Assembly: GCF_025979885.1 (NCBI RefSeq)
Contig: NZ_CP110139.1
Coordinates: 3,115,501 to 3,179,500, forward strand
Reading direction: 5' to 3'
Length of the DNA: 64,000 bases
Origin: Hymenobacter sp. YIM 151500-1
Lineage (GTDB): Bacteria; Bacteroidota; Bacteroidia; Cytophagales; Hymenobacteraceae
The translations under genes and the position numbers were made by a program. Below are positions 22,861 through 30,726 of this stretch, in pieces (within the stretch, counting starts at the first letter, position 1; each line of letters opens with the position of its first letter). The notes under the pieces are model-generated. The model was given only the letters and a program-made list of their open reading frames with translations, did no database searches and had not been told where the DNA came from.

Positions 22861-23862
22861 CTAGCTGTAGTCGATTTCCGTATTGTCGCCGATGTTAAGG
22901 CTGTGCCGCATACCCTTAAACGACGTGTCGGAGCCCACAATACAGTCGTGCATCACGGCCGACTTCAGCTCGCTGTAGGAGCCGATGATGGAGTCGCAGA
23001 GAATGGTGCTTTTGATGATGGTCCGGTCGCCGATGGCCACGTTGGGGCCGATGATGGAGCCCGAAATCTGGCAGTCCTTGCCGATGCTCACGGGCGGAAT
23101 GATGATGGTGTCCGGAAACTCGGGGTAGTCGCGGCGGCTCAGGAACTCGGGGCGGTTGAGCAGGCGGGCGTTGGCTTCGAGCAGGGAGTCTTTGCGGCCG
23201 CAGTCAAACCAGTTGTCCACGGCGGCCGTGGTCATCTGGGCGCCGTCCTGGATCATGAGCATGAGGGCGTCGGTGAGCTGAAACTCGCCGTGGGTGCGCT
23301 GGTCGCGCTCCAGGATGCGCTCCAGGGCCGAGGCCAGCCAGTCGGGGTTGTCAATCTTATACAACCCCACCAGGGCATAGTTCGACTTCGGAATGCGGGG
23401 CTTCTCTACCACCTTCGTAACGCGCCCGCCCGGCCCAGTTTCGACCAGCCCAAACAGCGAAGGCGTTTTCACCTCCTTCACGGCCAGTACGTTGCCGGGG
23501 GTGCGCATCATCTCGCCCAAGTCGATGTCTACGATGGTGTCGCCGAGCAGAATCAGGATGCCGTCCTGCTCGTAGCGGAACTGGTCGCGGGCCAGCCAGA
23601 GGGCGTGGGCAATGCCTTCGCGGGGCTCCTGCACCACAAACGTGCTGCGCAGCTGCGGGTAGTGCCGGCGCACGTAGCTCTCAATCTTCTCGCCCAGGTA
23701 GCCGATGATGAAGACAAACTCCTCCACGCCGGCCCCCACGAGACGGTCGATGATGTGGCCCAGGATGGTGTTGCCGGCCACCGGAACCAGGGATTTGGGC
23801 TGGGTGTGCGTGTGTGGGCGCAGGCGGGAGCCGATGCCGGCCACGGGAATAACTGCTTTCAT
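22861..23862 (-). CDS. Sugar-phosphate nucleotidyltransferase with beta-helix tail
   Basis: 333 residues. Makes a nucleotide sugar from sugar-1-phosphate and NTP for glycan synthesis. The N-terminal motif MKAVIPVAGIGSRLRPHT is the G-x-G-(T/S)-R-(L/M)-x-P nucleotide loop, with KSLVPVAG and later LLGDTIVD for metal binding and GEFQLTDAL. The last 90 residues show hexapeptide repeats (IIIPPVSIGKDCQISGSIIG) of a left-handed beta helix. It is closest to long glucose-1-phosphate thymidylyl/adenylyltransferases; which nucleotide is used cannot be said. A -7 type box TATTTTG at 23890-23896 lies upstream, divergent from lemA. Confidence 0.9.
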   Translation of the reverse strand: MKAVIPVAGIGSRLRPHTHTQPKSLVPVAGNTILGHIIDRLVGAGVEEFVFIIGYLGEKIESYVRRHYPQLRSTFVVQEPREGIAHALWLARDQFRYEQDGILILLGDTIVDIDLGEMMRTPGNVLAVKEVKTPSLFGLVETGPGGRVTKVVEKPRIPKSNYALVGLYKIDNPDWLASALERILERDQRTHGEFQLTDALMLMIQDGAQMTTAAVDNWFDCGRKDSLLEANARLLNRPEFLSRRDYPEFPDTIIIPPVSIGKDCQISGSIIGPNVAIGDRTIIKSTILCDSIIGSYSELKSAVMHDCIVGSDTSFKGMRHSLNIGDNTEIDYS

Positions 23863-23889
23863 GCAATAGAGAGGCGCTGGGACGAAGCG

Positions 23890-23896
23890 CAAAATA
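23890..23896 (-). promoter_or_regulatory. Candidate -7 box for the nucleotidyltransferase gene
   Basis: Minus-strand TATTTTG followed by CGC, 28 bases before the ATG at 23862; a plus-strand TACTTTG at 23948-23954 could serve the divergent lemA gene. Confidence 0.3.
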
Positions 23897-24023
23897 CAGA
23901 ATCCGAGGCTGCGGCGCGGCCCTCATAACTGTAGAGACTGGAATACGTACTTTGCACCGCGCTCCGGCGCAGGCTTTCTCCCTTTTCTTCTTTTTCTCCC
24001 TTCCTTTTTTTCTGATTTACTCT

Positions 24024-24602
24024 ATGAAACGTTTCCTGCTTTACTTCGCCGGTTTGGTGCTATTGCTGTCCCAGTCGTCGTGCGGCTACAACTCCATGGT
24101 GCAGAAAGACCAGGCCGTGAAAGCCCAGTGGGCCAACGTGCAGAGCGCCTACCAGCGCCGCGCCGACCTGATTCCGAACCTGGTAAACACGGTAAAAGGC
24201 GCCGCCAACTTCGAGCAAACCACGCTTACCAACGTGGTAGAGGCCCGCGCCAAGGCCACCAGCGTGCAAGTCAACCCCGAGCAGCTCACCCCCGAAAATA
24301 TCAAACGGTTCCAGGAAGCCCAGAGCCAGCTGAGCGCCGGCCTGGGCCGCCTGCTGGCCGTGTCGGAAAACTATCCTGAGCTGAAGGCCAACGCCAACTT
24401 CCAGGAGCTGCAAGCCCAGATTGAGGGCACCGAAAACCGCATCAACGTGGAGCGCAACCGGTTCAACCAGGTCACGACCGACTACAATACCTACATCAAG
24501 TCGTTCCCGAACAACCTGTTTGCCGGCACGTTCGGCTTTGCCGAGAAGCCCTACTTCGAGGCCGACCCCGCCTCCCAGAAAGCCCCGACGGTGCAATTCT
24601 AG
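24024..24602 (+). CDS. lemA: LemA family protein
   Basis: 192 residues. Lipoprotein-like N-terminus (LLLLSQSSCGYNSM) followed by the LemA signature: QWANVQSAYQRRADLIPNLV with VNTVKGAANFEQ, and LLAVSENYPELKANANF later. It folds as a four-helix bundle outside the inner membrane. Its role is not settled; LemA proteins often travel with TPM-domain proteins, as here. The ATG at 24024 gives the signal peptide; the longer frame upstream is only pyrimidine-rich leader. Confidence 0.92.
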   Translation: MKRFLLYFAGLVLLLSQSSCGYNSMVQKDQAVKAQWANVQSAYQRRADLIPNLVNTVKGAANFEQTTLTNVVEARAKATSVQVNPEQLTPENIKRFQEAQSQLSAGLGRLLAVSENYPELKANANFQELQAQIEGTENRINVERNRFNQVTTDYNTYIKSFPNNLFAGTFGFAEKPYFEADPASQKAPTVQF

Positions 24603-24605
24603 TGT

Positions 24606-24705
24606 GATAGGGACTTAGGGGCTTAGGGACTTAGGGTCGTTCCGCCGCAGTGGTCGGTGAGCAAAAACTAAGTCCCTAAGCCTCTAAGTACCTGAGCCCC
24701 TAACA
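24606..24705. repeat. GGGACTTAGGGGCTTAGG inverted repeat
   Basis: GGGACTTAGGGGCTTAGGGA at 24609-24628 is answered by AAGTCCCTAAGCCTCTAAGT at 24671. It fills the gap between lemA and the first TPM gene. Confidence 0.65.
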
Positions 24706-24707
24706 AC

Positions 24708-25166
24708 ATGACCAACCCTCTTACTTCCGAGCAGGAAGCGGCCTTGGTGGAAGCCATTCGGCAGGCGGAGCTGCGCACGTCGGGCGAAGTCCGGGTGCAC
24801 CTGGAAGACACCTGCCCCACGCCCGAGCCCCTGGACCGGGCGGCGCAGGTGTTTGCCGAGCTGAACATGCACCGCACTGCCCAGCGCAACGGCGTGCTGT
24901 TTTACCTGGCCTGGGAAAGCCGGCAGTTTGCCGTCATCGGCGACGCGGGCATCAACGCCGCCGTACCCGACGATTTTTGGGAAGTCACCAAGGAAACCGT
25001 GCTTCAGCAGTTCCGCCTCGAGCACTACGCCAAGGGCCTGGAGCAGGGTATCCGGATGGTGGGTGAGCAGCTGCAACGCTATTTCCCGTACGATGCGGGC
25101 TCCGACCAAAACGAGCTGGATGACTCGATTTCGTTTGGAGACGCGGATAAGTCGCCGCGCACATGA
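24708..25166 (+). CDS. TPM-domain protein (YgcG-like), soluble
   Basis: 152 residues. The TPM fold is seen in EQEAALVEAIRQAELRTSGE, VFAELNMHRTAQRNGVLFYLA and FAVIGDAGINAAVPDDFWE. No signal peptide or membrane helix follows, so it probably stays in the cytoplasm or periplasmic face of a complex. The stop overlaps the next start by ATGA, which shows tight co-translation with the larger TPM protein. Its role in the LemA/TPM set is unknown. Confidence 0.85.
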   Translation: MTNPLTSEQEAALVEAIRQAELRTSGEVRVHLEDTCPTPEPLDRAAQVFAELNMHRTAQRNGVLFYLAWESRQFAVIGDAGINAAVPDDFWEVTKETVLQQFRLEHYAKGLEQGIRMVGEQLQRYFPYDAGSDQNELDDSISFGDADKSPRT

Positions 25167-25990
25167 GGCCGGCGCTGACCTCCGGTGGCCGCCCGTGGCT
25201 GCGGCTGGTGCTCTTTTTCCTGCTGCTGCTGAGTCCGGTGCTGGGCGCCTGGGCCCAGGAAGTGCCGCCCCGCCCCTCGCCCCCGCGCCTCGTTAATGAC
25301 CTGGCCGGCATGCTGCGGCCCGATGAGATTCAGGCCCTGGAGCAGAAGCTGGTGGCCTACAACGACAGCACCTCCTCGCAGGTAGCCGTGGTGACTGTGC
25401 CCACCCTAGGCGACTACGACATTTTCGACTACGCCCAGAAGCTCTACGAAACCTGGGGCATCGGGCAGCGCGGCCGCAACAACGGGGTGCTGCTGCTGGT
25501 GGCCGAGAAAGAGCGCCGGGCCCGCATCCATACCGGCTACGGCCTGGAGGGCGCCATTCCCGACGCCCTGGCCAAGCGTATCATTTCCAACACCATTGTA
25601 CCGGCCTTCAAGGAGCAGCGCTACTACGAGGGCTTCGACCGGGCCACCGACCAGCTGTTTGCCCTAGCCAAAGGTGAGTACAAAGCCGACCAAACCACGG
25701 CGCCACCGCGCCGCTCCCGCGCCAACGACAGCGGCTCCGGCTGGCTGTTTTGGGTGATAATCGGGGGGCTCATCCTGTTTATTCTGCTGCGCAACCGCGG
25801 CGGAGGCGGGGGCTACGGCCGCAGCAGCCGGGGCTTCGGCGGCATGATGCCCCCCATCATCTTCGGCGACTTTTCGGGTGGCCGCGGGGTGTTTGGCGGC
25901 GGAGGCGGCAGCTGGGGCGGCGGAGGTGGTGGCTTCGGCGGCTTCGGGGGCGGCTCCTCCGGCGGCGGCGGCGCCTCCGGCGACTGGTAG
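25163..25990 (+). CDS. TPM-domain membrane protein with Gly-rich tail
   Basis: 275 residues. Signal peptide ending in LGAWAQ, TPM domain with LVNDLAGMLRPDEIQALEQKL, WGIGQRGRNNGVLLLV and IHTGYGLEGAIPDALAKRII, one membrane helix (GWLFWVIIGGLILFILL), then a tail of Gly/Ser/Trp/Phe (GGGGGSWGGGGGGFGGFGGG). The Gly-rich end is usual for YgcG-type proteins. It starts inside the stop of the previous gene. With LemA it forms the well-known LemA-TPM pair. Confidence 0.9.
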   Translation: MRPALTSGGRPWLRLVLFFLLLLSPVLGAWAQEVPPRPSPPRLVNDLAGMLRPDEIQALEQKLVAYNDSTSSQVAVVTVPTLGDYDIFDYAQKLYETWGIGQRGRNNGVLLLVAEKERRARIHTGYGLEGAIPDALAKRIISNTIVPAFKEQRYYEGFDRATDQLFALAKGEYKADQTTAPPRRSRANDSGSGWLFWVIIGGLILFILLRNRGGGGGYGRSSRGFGGMMPPIIFGDFSGGRGVFGGGGGSWGGGGGGFGGFGGGSSGGGGASGDW

Positions 25991-25993
25991 TCG

Positions 25994-26057
25994 TTAGGGA
26001 CTTAGGGACTTAGGGACTTAGGGACTTAGGGACTTAGGGACTTAGGGACTTAGGGAC
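25994..26057. repeat. Tandem repeat: eight perfect copies of TTAGGGAC
   Basis: Eight identical 8-base units directly after the stop of the TPM protein gene (stop 25988-25990). Inverted relatives (CTAAGCCCCTAAGTCCCC) lie at 26145-26180. It is noncoding and prone to slippage. Confidence 0.9.
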
Positions 26058-26093
26058 TCAAAGTATATGCTTTCTTGCAACTTAGGTTACAAA

Positions 26094-26127
26094 AAAGGCC
26101 TCGTCATCTATGGATGACGAGGCCTTT
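26094..26127. terminator. Two-way terminator
   Basis: AAAGGCCTCGTCATC pairs with GATGACGAGGCCTTT, with A and T runs at the sides. It separates the TPM genes from the convergent exonuclease gene. Confidence 0.8.
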
Positions 26128-26144
26128 TGCATTGTTTGACGAAT

Positions 26145-26765
26145 CTAAGCCCCTAAGTCCCCAAGACCCTGAGCCCCTACTTTATACACCGGCAGCTCAT
26201 AGAACGGGCGTAGCAGGCGCACTACGTCCAGGGCGTCGGCTAGGGCTTGGTGGGCGACGGTGTGGTCTTCAAACTGCGCGCGGGCTTTGCAGATGCTCAT
26301 GGTGGGCAGGCGGGAGTCTTTGCGCCAGTTGAGGTAGAAGGCGGCCGGGTCCAGCATGGCCGGCTCGGCCCGTACCAGCGTGCCCCAGCCCGGCAGTTCC
26401 CTGAGAAACCCCAGGTCGAAGGAAGCTACGTTTTTGCCGGCCAGCGTCACCGTTACGCAATCTTTTTTATCGGGGCGGAAGCCCTGGGCCAGCAGAAACT
26501 CCCGTAACTGGGGCAGCAGCTCGGCGGGCGTGCACAACTCGGGGTTGGGCTCTTTTCGGGCCAGCTCTTGCAGCAGGCCGGCGTTCAGGGCCAGTGCCCC
26601 CGCCGTGCCCACATACTCGGGGTGGCGCACCACCCGCCGAAACGCCGGCAGCTCGGCCAGGGGCCGCAGCCGCTTGGTGTCTTCCACCACGGCCGCCAGC
26701 TCCAGCACCTGATGGCGCTGCGGATTGCCGCCGGTGGTTTCGAGGTCGAGGGAAATGTAGCGCAT
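26145..26765 (-). CDS. DnaQ-like 3'-5' exonuclease
   Basis: 206 residues. Exo I motif SLDLETTGG (residues 5-13, Asp7/Glu9), Exo II near NVASFDLGFL, and Exo III HTVAHQALADALDVV with the His and Asp of the DEDDh group. This is the fold of oligoribonucleases and DNA polymerase epsilon subunits; a standalone RNase/DNase role is likely. The ATG at 26765 puts the first strand right at the start. The last residues (QGLGDLGA) and the stop codon come from the CTTAGG repeat, so the original C-terminus was probably replaced. Confidence 0.85.
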   Translation of the reverse strand: MRYISLDLETTGGNPQRHQVLELAAVVEDTKRLRPLAELPAFRRVVRHPEYVGTAGALALNAGLLQELARKEPNPELCTPAELLPQLREFLLAQGFRPDKKDCVTVTLAGKNVASFDLGFLRELPGWGTLVRAEPAMLDPAAFYLNWRKDSRLPTMSICKARAQFEDHTVAHQALADALDVVRLLRPFYELPVYKVGAQGLGDLGA

Positions 26766-26813
26766 GGAGTGGGTGTACGAGAGTAGCTTTTGAGGCAATA
26801 AACAGGCAAAAAC

Positions 26814-26848
26814 AAAGCAGCACCGGCAAGTTTGCCGGTGCTGCTTTG
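26814..26848. terminator. Hairpin terminator
   Basis: AAAGCAGCACCGGCAA pairs with TTGCCGGTGCTGCTTT between the exonuclease start and the end of the T9SS protein gene; it serves the latter. Confidence 0.7.
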
Positions 26849-26869
26849 TACAACAACGCTTTCTAGACG

Positions 26870-27283
26870 CTAGTGTTTAATCTGAATCTGCTGCTGCTGC
26901 GAAACACCATTGGCCGTGGGCACATGCAGCTGGTAGAGCCCTTCCGGCAAGCCGCGTACATCGAACCGTACCTGCTTGCCGCGGGCTGCTGCCTGCCGCA
27001 CCTGCCGGCCCTGGCCGTTGTATAGCCGCACGTGGCCTTCCACGTTGTCCGGCAGCTCCACGGTCAGCTCCGTGTCGGCGGGGTTGGGATAGGCTTTGGG
27101 GGCCGCATCCGGGGCCCTGCGGTAGGCCTGGCAGGGCTGCCCGTCTATCTCACTGGCTCCATACACCGATTGACCGAATTGTAAGCTGCTGCCGCATTCA
27201 TTTGTAATGTTTACGCTCACGTACACATACTCACCCGGCGAGGGGCCATTGAGCTGATATGAGTTGGGATTGGAAGACACCAT
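26870..27283 (-). pseudogene. 3' part of interrupted T9SS-secreted protein (sorting domain)
   Basis: 137 codons. It is in frame with the larger ORF upstream and separated from it only by a TAG at 27284-27286. It contains the end of an Ig/PKD-like domain (GPSPGEYVYVSVNITNECG) and a type A T9SS C-terminal sorting domain: AYPNPADTELTVEL, VRLYNGQGRQVRQ and PEGLYQLHV. On its own it would have no signal peptide and could not be secreted, so it is best read as the cut-off end of the upstream gene. Confidence 0.75.
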
Positions 27284-28711
27284 CTACCCATTCACGTACC
27301 ACGCGTAGTTGTCCTGGCCGCGGGCATTGGCGCGCTCCACCTCAAATACAACTGGCGCATACGGGCAAACGGCGCCGTAGTAATTAGCCGAGCTGCGTAG
27401 AATAGCCGAGCCGGCCCCGATTTGGAAGTTGACCGTGGCGCTGTTAGAAGCGCACCCAAACGCGGCGTTGCTGACCTCTACCCGCACCTGGCCGCTGGCC
27501 GTGGCGTCCGTGTTCGGCCCAGTGACATCCAGATACGGTACTGTGGTAGTAGCCGAGCCGCCCGGAATCAGCGACGCCGGCGTAGCAGTCCAACGGTAGC
27601 TGACGGACCCGCGGATAGGTCGCACCTCATAGCGCCGGCGCTGGTTCAGGCACAAGTCAAAGTTGCTGCCTACAAAAACGGGCGTCGGCAATTGCTGCGA
27701 GTAACTCAACACGGCATCGGGAGCCCGCAACGTGGCCGAGAAACCGTTCCGCTCATAGCTGGCTACCAGGGTGATGGTAGCGCCTGAAGTACCGCTGGGA
27801 ATGATGGTGGGAGTTGCTGCCGAAGCATTGGTCAGGTTCCAGCCTGCCCCGAGCACACTCCAGGCGTAGCCGGTGATTCGGCCGCCCGGCTGGCTACCGC
27901 TCACATCCGCCCGAAACCCGTAATCGGTTTGGTCGCCACAGAAAATGGTGGCAGGGGCACCGTTGCTGCCGATGCACACGGTGGGCAGCTGCCGGGTTTC
28001 CTCCCGCGTAGCCAGGGTGGTACGGGTGGCGTTCGGGTCGCAGGTGGTATCAATGGCGCGCACGCTAATCGTGCCCCCGGTGTCGCCGGACGTGGTAACG
28101 ATAATCTCAAAAGCTCCGCTACGGTTATAGCGCCGGGGCGTTGCCCCGTCCGACACGGTGCCGTCTTCATGCCGCCAACCTCGCGGAATCACCCAATCAT
28201 AGGCCTGCGCTGGTAGCGTTGCTTGCCCTTGCGGCATAGGTACGTTTACCTGCGGCACCCGCAATCGTACGCTGACTACATCGCCAAATGGGACGCTGCC
28301 GGTGGTGGAGCCATTCAGCGAGATAGGGCCAATACTGGTCTGACTGAGGGAGCGGATGAAGACGGTTTTAGCCCTAGACGTCTCATTAGCAGAGGCTGGG
28401 CTGCATTCGCTGGATTTCACAACTAGTGATTTACCTTGTGCTCCCGGTATATCATTCCAAACCACAGTCATCAATCTAGAATTGGTTCCGTTTTGAGACC
28501 TTAATTCTCCTCCTTCTATTGTCCATTCATACTTATTGCACGTTGAGTTAGAAGCCGGCTCCGCAGTGTAAGTATATATTTCACCAGGACATAATGGCCG
28601 AGTGCCGTAGGCATCAACGATTTGCAATGTTTGCGCTTGCGCCTCTCCTGCAATTAGAAAGAGCAAAAAAGCGAACAAGTACGCGCTTAAAATTCTGTGC
28701 AAAGTTTTCAT
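27284..28711 (-). CDS. 5' part of interrupted T9SS-secreted Ig/PKD-repeat protein
   Basis: 475 residues before an in-frame TAG. Signal peptide (LLFLIAGEAQAQ) and then several Ig/PKD-like domains, seen as repeated YEWTIEGG, YDWVIPRGW, YAWSVLGAGW and YRWTATP strands. The last domain stops at YAWYVNG and continues in frame past the TAG (MVSSNPNSYQL). A single change of CAG to TAG would explain the break. It would be an extracellular adhesin-like or structural protein of unknown target. Base composition falls in the 5' third (28430-28711). Confidence 0.75.
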   Translation of the reverse strand: MKTLHRILSAYLFAFLLFLIAGEAQAQTLQIVDAYGTRPLCPGEIYTYTAEPASNSTCNKYEWTIEGGELRSQNGTNSRLMTVVWNDIPGAQGKSLVVKSSECSPASANETSRAKTVFIRSLSQTSIGPISLNGSTTGSVPFGDVVSVRLRVPQVNVPMPQGQATLPAQAYDWVIPRGWRHEDGTVSDGATPRRYNRSGAFEIIVTTSGDTGGTISVRAIDTTCDPNATRTTLATREETRQLPTVCIGSNGAPATIFCGDQTDYGFRADVSGSQPGGRITGYAWSVLGAGWNLTNASAATPTIIPSGTSGATITLVASYERNGFSATLRAPDAVLSYSQQLPTPVFVGSNFDLCLNQRRRYEVRPIRGSVSYRWTATPASLIPGGSATTTVPYLDVTGPNTDATASGQVRVEVSNAAFGCASNSATVNFQIGAGSAILRSSANYYGAVCPYAPVVFEVERANARGQDNYAWYVNG

Positions 28712-28728
28712 AATTGTGAAAGTTAATG

Positions 28729-29487
28729 TTAAGGAAAAGAAACAATGATTCCGATTATCTGAACAGGGCGCCAAGTAAAATTCCATGCGTGAGTAGTTCT
28801 AACATCCTGGCCCACGCGGTCTGGTTCTCCATTAAGAAATATTTCACGCACATCTATTTTCTCTTGTTGATATTGATAGGAAAGAGGAAATGCAGTTTCG
28901 AAAAATATATAAACTGTTTTAACAGCTCTAGTCTGCGCCCCTACGAAGGGACGTAATTGGGCATTATACTGCTTAGACCTTGAATTAATATCGAGCGTGT
29001 AGAAATTAGGAATACCAGGCATATTGTAGTTATAGCTATATCTATAGTTAGAATAGACAGCGCCCCTACCAATCCCTACGCCTGCGTCGGAACCCATATA
29101 CCAGTTTAAGTTTTTACTTAACTCAAATTGCTTCTCATATCCTACAAAAGTCATGAGCTGCCAAGTACGCGTATTGGGTCCTTCGGAATAGCTGCCAATA
29201 TTTCTTATCGGCGGCGCGAAGCTGCTAACTGTATCCCGCCCGCTGTACTGCCCCACCACCCGCGCCCGCACGGCTTGGTTGGGCTTCACCTGCCGCTTGT
29301 ACAGCAGCCCCAGCGGCAGGCTGCGGTTGTTTTTGAAAAATCCATCCAGCACGGGGCTGGCCGTCAGGCCCAGGTGGTGCTTGTAGGCAGTGGCCGTGTC
29401 GGCGGTTTGGGCCTGTACTTGATGGTATGAGAGCAATAGGCTAAATGGGAGTGCAGCTAGCCATTTGACGTGATGCAGTATTTTCAT
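28729..29487 (-). CDS. Outer-membrane beta-barrel-like protein, paralogue A
   Basis: 252 residues. Signal peptide, then beta-strand pattern with many aromatic residues and a final strand ending in IIVSFP, which fits a small barrel. The N-terminal part (residues 27-70, with LGLTASPVLDGFF and RSLPLGLLYKRQV) is nearly identical to the next gene, while the rest is diverged. The DNA for the C-terminal two thirds is AT-rich while the N-terminal part is GC-rich, so the gene is a mosaic. It lies 17 bases from the T9SS protein gene on the same strand. Confidence 0.7.
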   Translation of the reverse strand: MKILHHVKWLAALPFSLLLSYHQVQAQTADTATAYKHHLGLTASPVLDGFFKNNRSLPLGLLYKRQVKPNQAVRARVVGQYSGRDTVSSFAPPIRNIGSYSEGPNTRTWQLMTFVGYEKQFELSKNLNWYMGSDAGVGIGRGAVYSNYRYSYNYNMPGIPNFYTLDINSRSKQYNAQLRPFVGAQTRAVKTVYIFFETAFPLSYQYQQEKIDVREIFLNGEPDRVGQDVRTTHAWNFTWRPVQIIGIIVSFP

Positions 29488-29516
29488 GAATGAAAGGATT
29501 GGGTGAAAAGAATATA

Positions 29517-30221
29517 TTATAAACGCACCAGTAACCCAATGAACTGCACGGGGCGCCAGCGCAATTGCCAGCTGTCGCTGGTGTAGAAAGCTGTTCCACC
29601 CGACGGCAACACACTTCCATCGGGAAATTGCTGTGTTCCCACGCTACGCACCCGGTCGTCTAATCTTTGGTACACTATAGGAGCAGCCATTTCAGCAAGC
29701 ACACTCCAGCGCGGTGTAATAGCGAACTCCAGTCCAGCGAAAGGTCGCAGTTGCCCCTGCCAGCGTTTACCAGTATAGCGCCAGTCATACTGGTACGGTC
29801 CGTTCGCATTTGACCAAGCCACTACGTTGCGCTGGTATAAACGCCCAATACCAGCGCCTACTTCCACACCATAGTACCAGCTAAAGCGCCGGCTGATATG
29901 GCGCTGCCACTCGTAGCCGATGAACGCCTGTAGCTGCCATTCCTTGAAGCCTGTGCCATCCTGTAACTGCGCGTAGTTAGCCGTATCCCGGCTACTATAC
30001 TGCCCCACCACGCGCGCCCGCAGAAATTGCTGGGTCCGCACCTGCCGCTTATACAGCAGTCCCAACGGCAGGCTGCGGTTGTTCCTGAAAAAGCCATCCA
30101 GCACCGGGCTAGCCGTCAGGCCCAGCTGGTGCTTGTAGGCAGTGGCCGTGTCGGCGGTTTGGGCCGTGGCGGCGGGGGCTGTGGCGCACAGAGCGAGCGA
30201 GAGGAAAGCTAGTTTGTTCAT
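29517..30221 (-). CDS. Outer-membrane beta-barrel-like protein, paralogue B
   Basis: 234 residues. Signal peptide (ATAPAATAQ) and the same N-terminal block as its neighbour, then strands such as LRPFAGLEFAITPRWSVLAEM and WRPVQFIGLLVRL at the end. The start ATG at 30221 is chosen for the signal peptide. Uniformly GC-rich, unlike paralogue A. It is 29 bases upstream of paralogue A on the same strand, so the pair is a tandem duplication and probably one transcript. Function unknown. Confidence 0.7.
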   Translation of the reverse strand: MNKLAFLSLALCATAPAATAQTADTATAYKHQLGLTASPVLDGFFRNNRSLPLGLLYKRQVRTQQFLRARVVGQYSSRDTANYAQLQDGTGFKEWQLQAFIGYEWQRHISRRFSWYYGVEVGAGIGRLYQRNVVAWSNANGPYQYDWRYTGKRWQGQLRPFAGLEFAITPRWSVLAEMAAPIVYQRLDDRVRSVGTQQFPDGSVLPSGGTAFYTSDSWQLRWRPVQFIGLLVRL

Positions 30222-30484
30222 GAGGCTGTAAAGAACAAGCTGGATGGTCACTGCCAGCGAAGCTAGCAATTACTGCTTGCTGGTGCTGATAGAATGAAAT
30301 CCGCCGTAAGAATAATGCACTCGGCTTCTGTGCTTTAGGACAGTTTCATCGTTTTTGTGAACCAGCTTCTGTTCTACTTTTCAGCTCTCCTTTCTCTACC
30401 TACTCACTTCTAAACCGCTTGCAGCCCGCGTAAATACTGGGGTGCCTAAAGGCTACATGCTTCTCACTACTCCGTTTATGACAT

Positions 30485-30690
30485 GGCCTGTCTGCATTGC
30501 AAAAAGTGCAGCGGCCAACAGCACGTGTCAGGCCCCATTCCCCAAGTTGCAACGGCGTCTGAAGGGTGTTTTTGCCCATTCCAAAACGTGCAAGGCACCC
30601 TGACGGCTGTCAGGCCCCATTCCCACCTTTGCAACGGGGTCTGACACGTTTTTTTGCCCGTTCCCCAAAATGCAACGCCCTTCCGGCACT
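30485..30690. repeat. Array of five diverged 41-base units
   Basis: TGTCAGGCCCCATTCCC recurs at 30526 and 30608, giving an 82-base tandem duplication, and each copy is made of two related 41-base halves with a CCATTCC...TTGCAACG core; one more half-unit precedes (30485). It makes up much of the 505-base gap between paralogue B and the next gene. No ORF. Nothing clear in 30222-30484 except AT-richer DNA. Confidence 0.65.
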
Positions 30691-30705
30691 GCCGGAAGGG
30701 CGTTG
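30673..30705 (-). terminator. Hairpin terminator
   Basis: CAACGCCCTTCCGGCA pairs with TGCCGGAAGGGCGTTG. It lies 22 bases after the stop of the 30727-31434 gene and overlaps the end of the 41-base array. Confidence 0.65.
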
Positions 30706-30726
30706 TATAGTGTGGTGCGCGGCTGC

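Noticed and set aside
22840..23928. Plus-strand open frame of 362 codons
   Set aside because: Antisense to the sugar nucleotidyltransferase with clear motifs.
25994..26057. Telomere-type TTAGGG repeat
   Set aside because: The unit is TTAGGGAC, is internal in a bacterial gene region, and relatives occur as dispersed repeats.
30485..30690. CRISPR-like array
   Set aside because: Units diverge and there are no constant repeats with unique spacers; no cas genes in the window.
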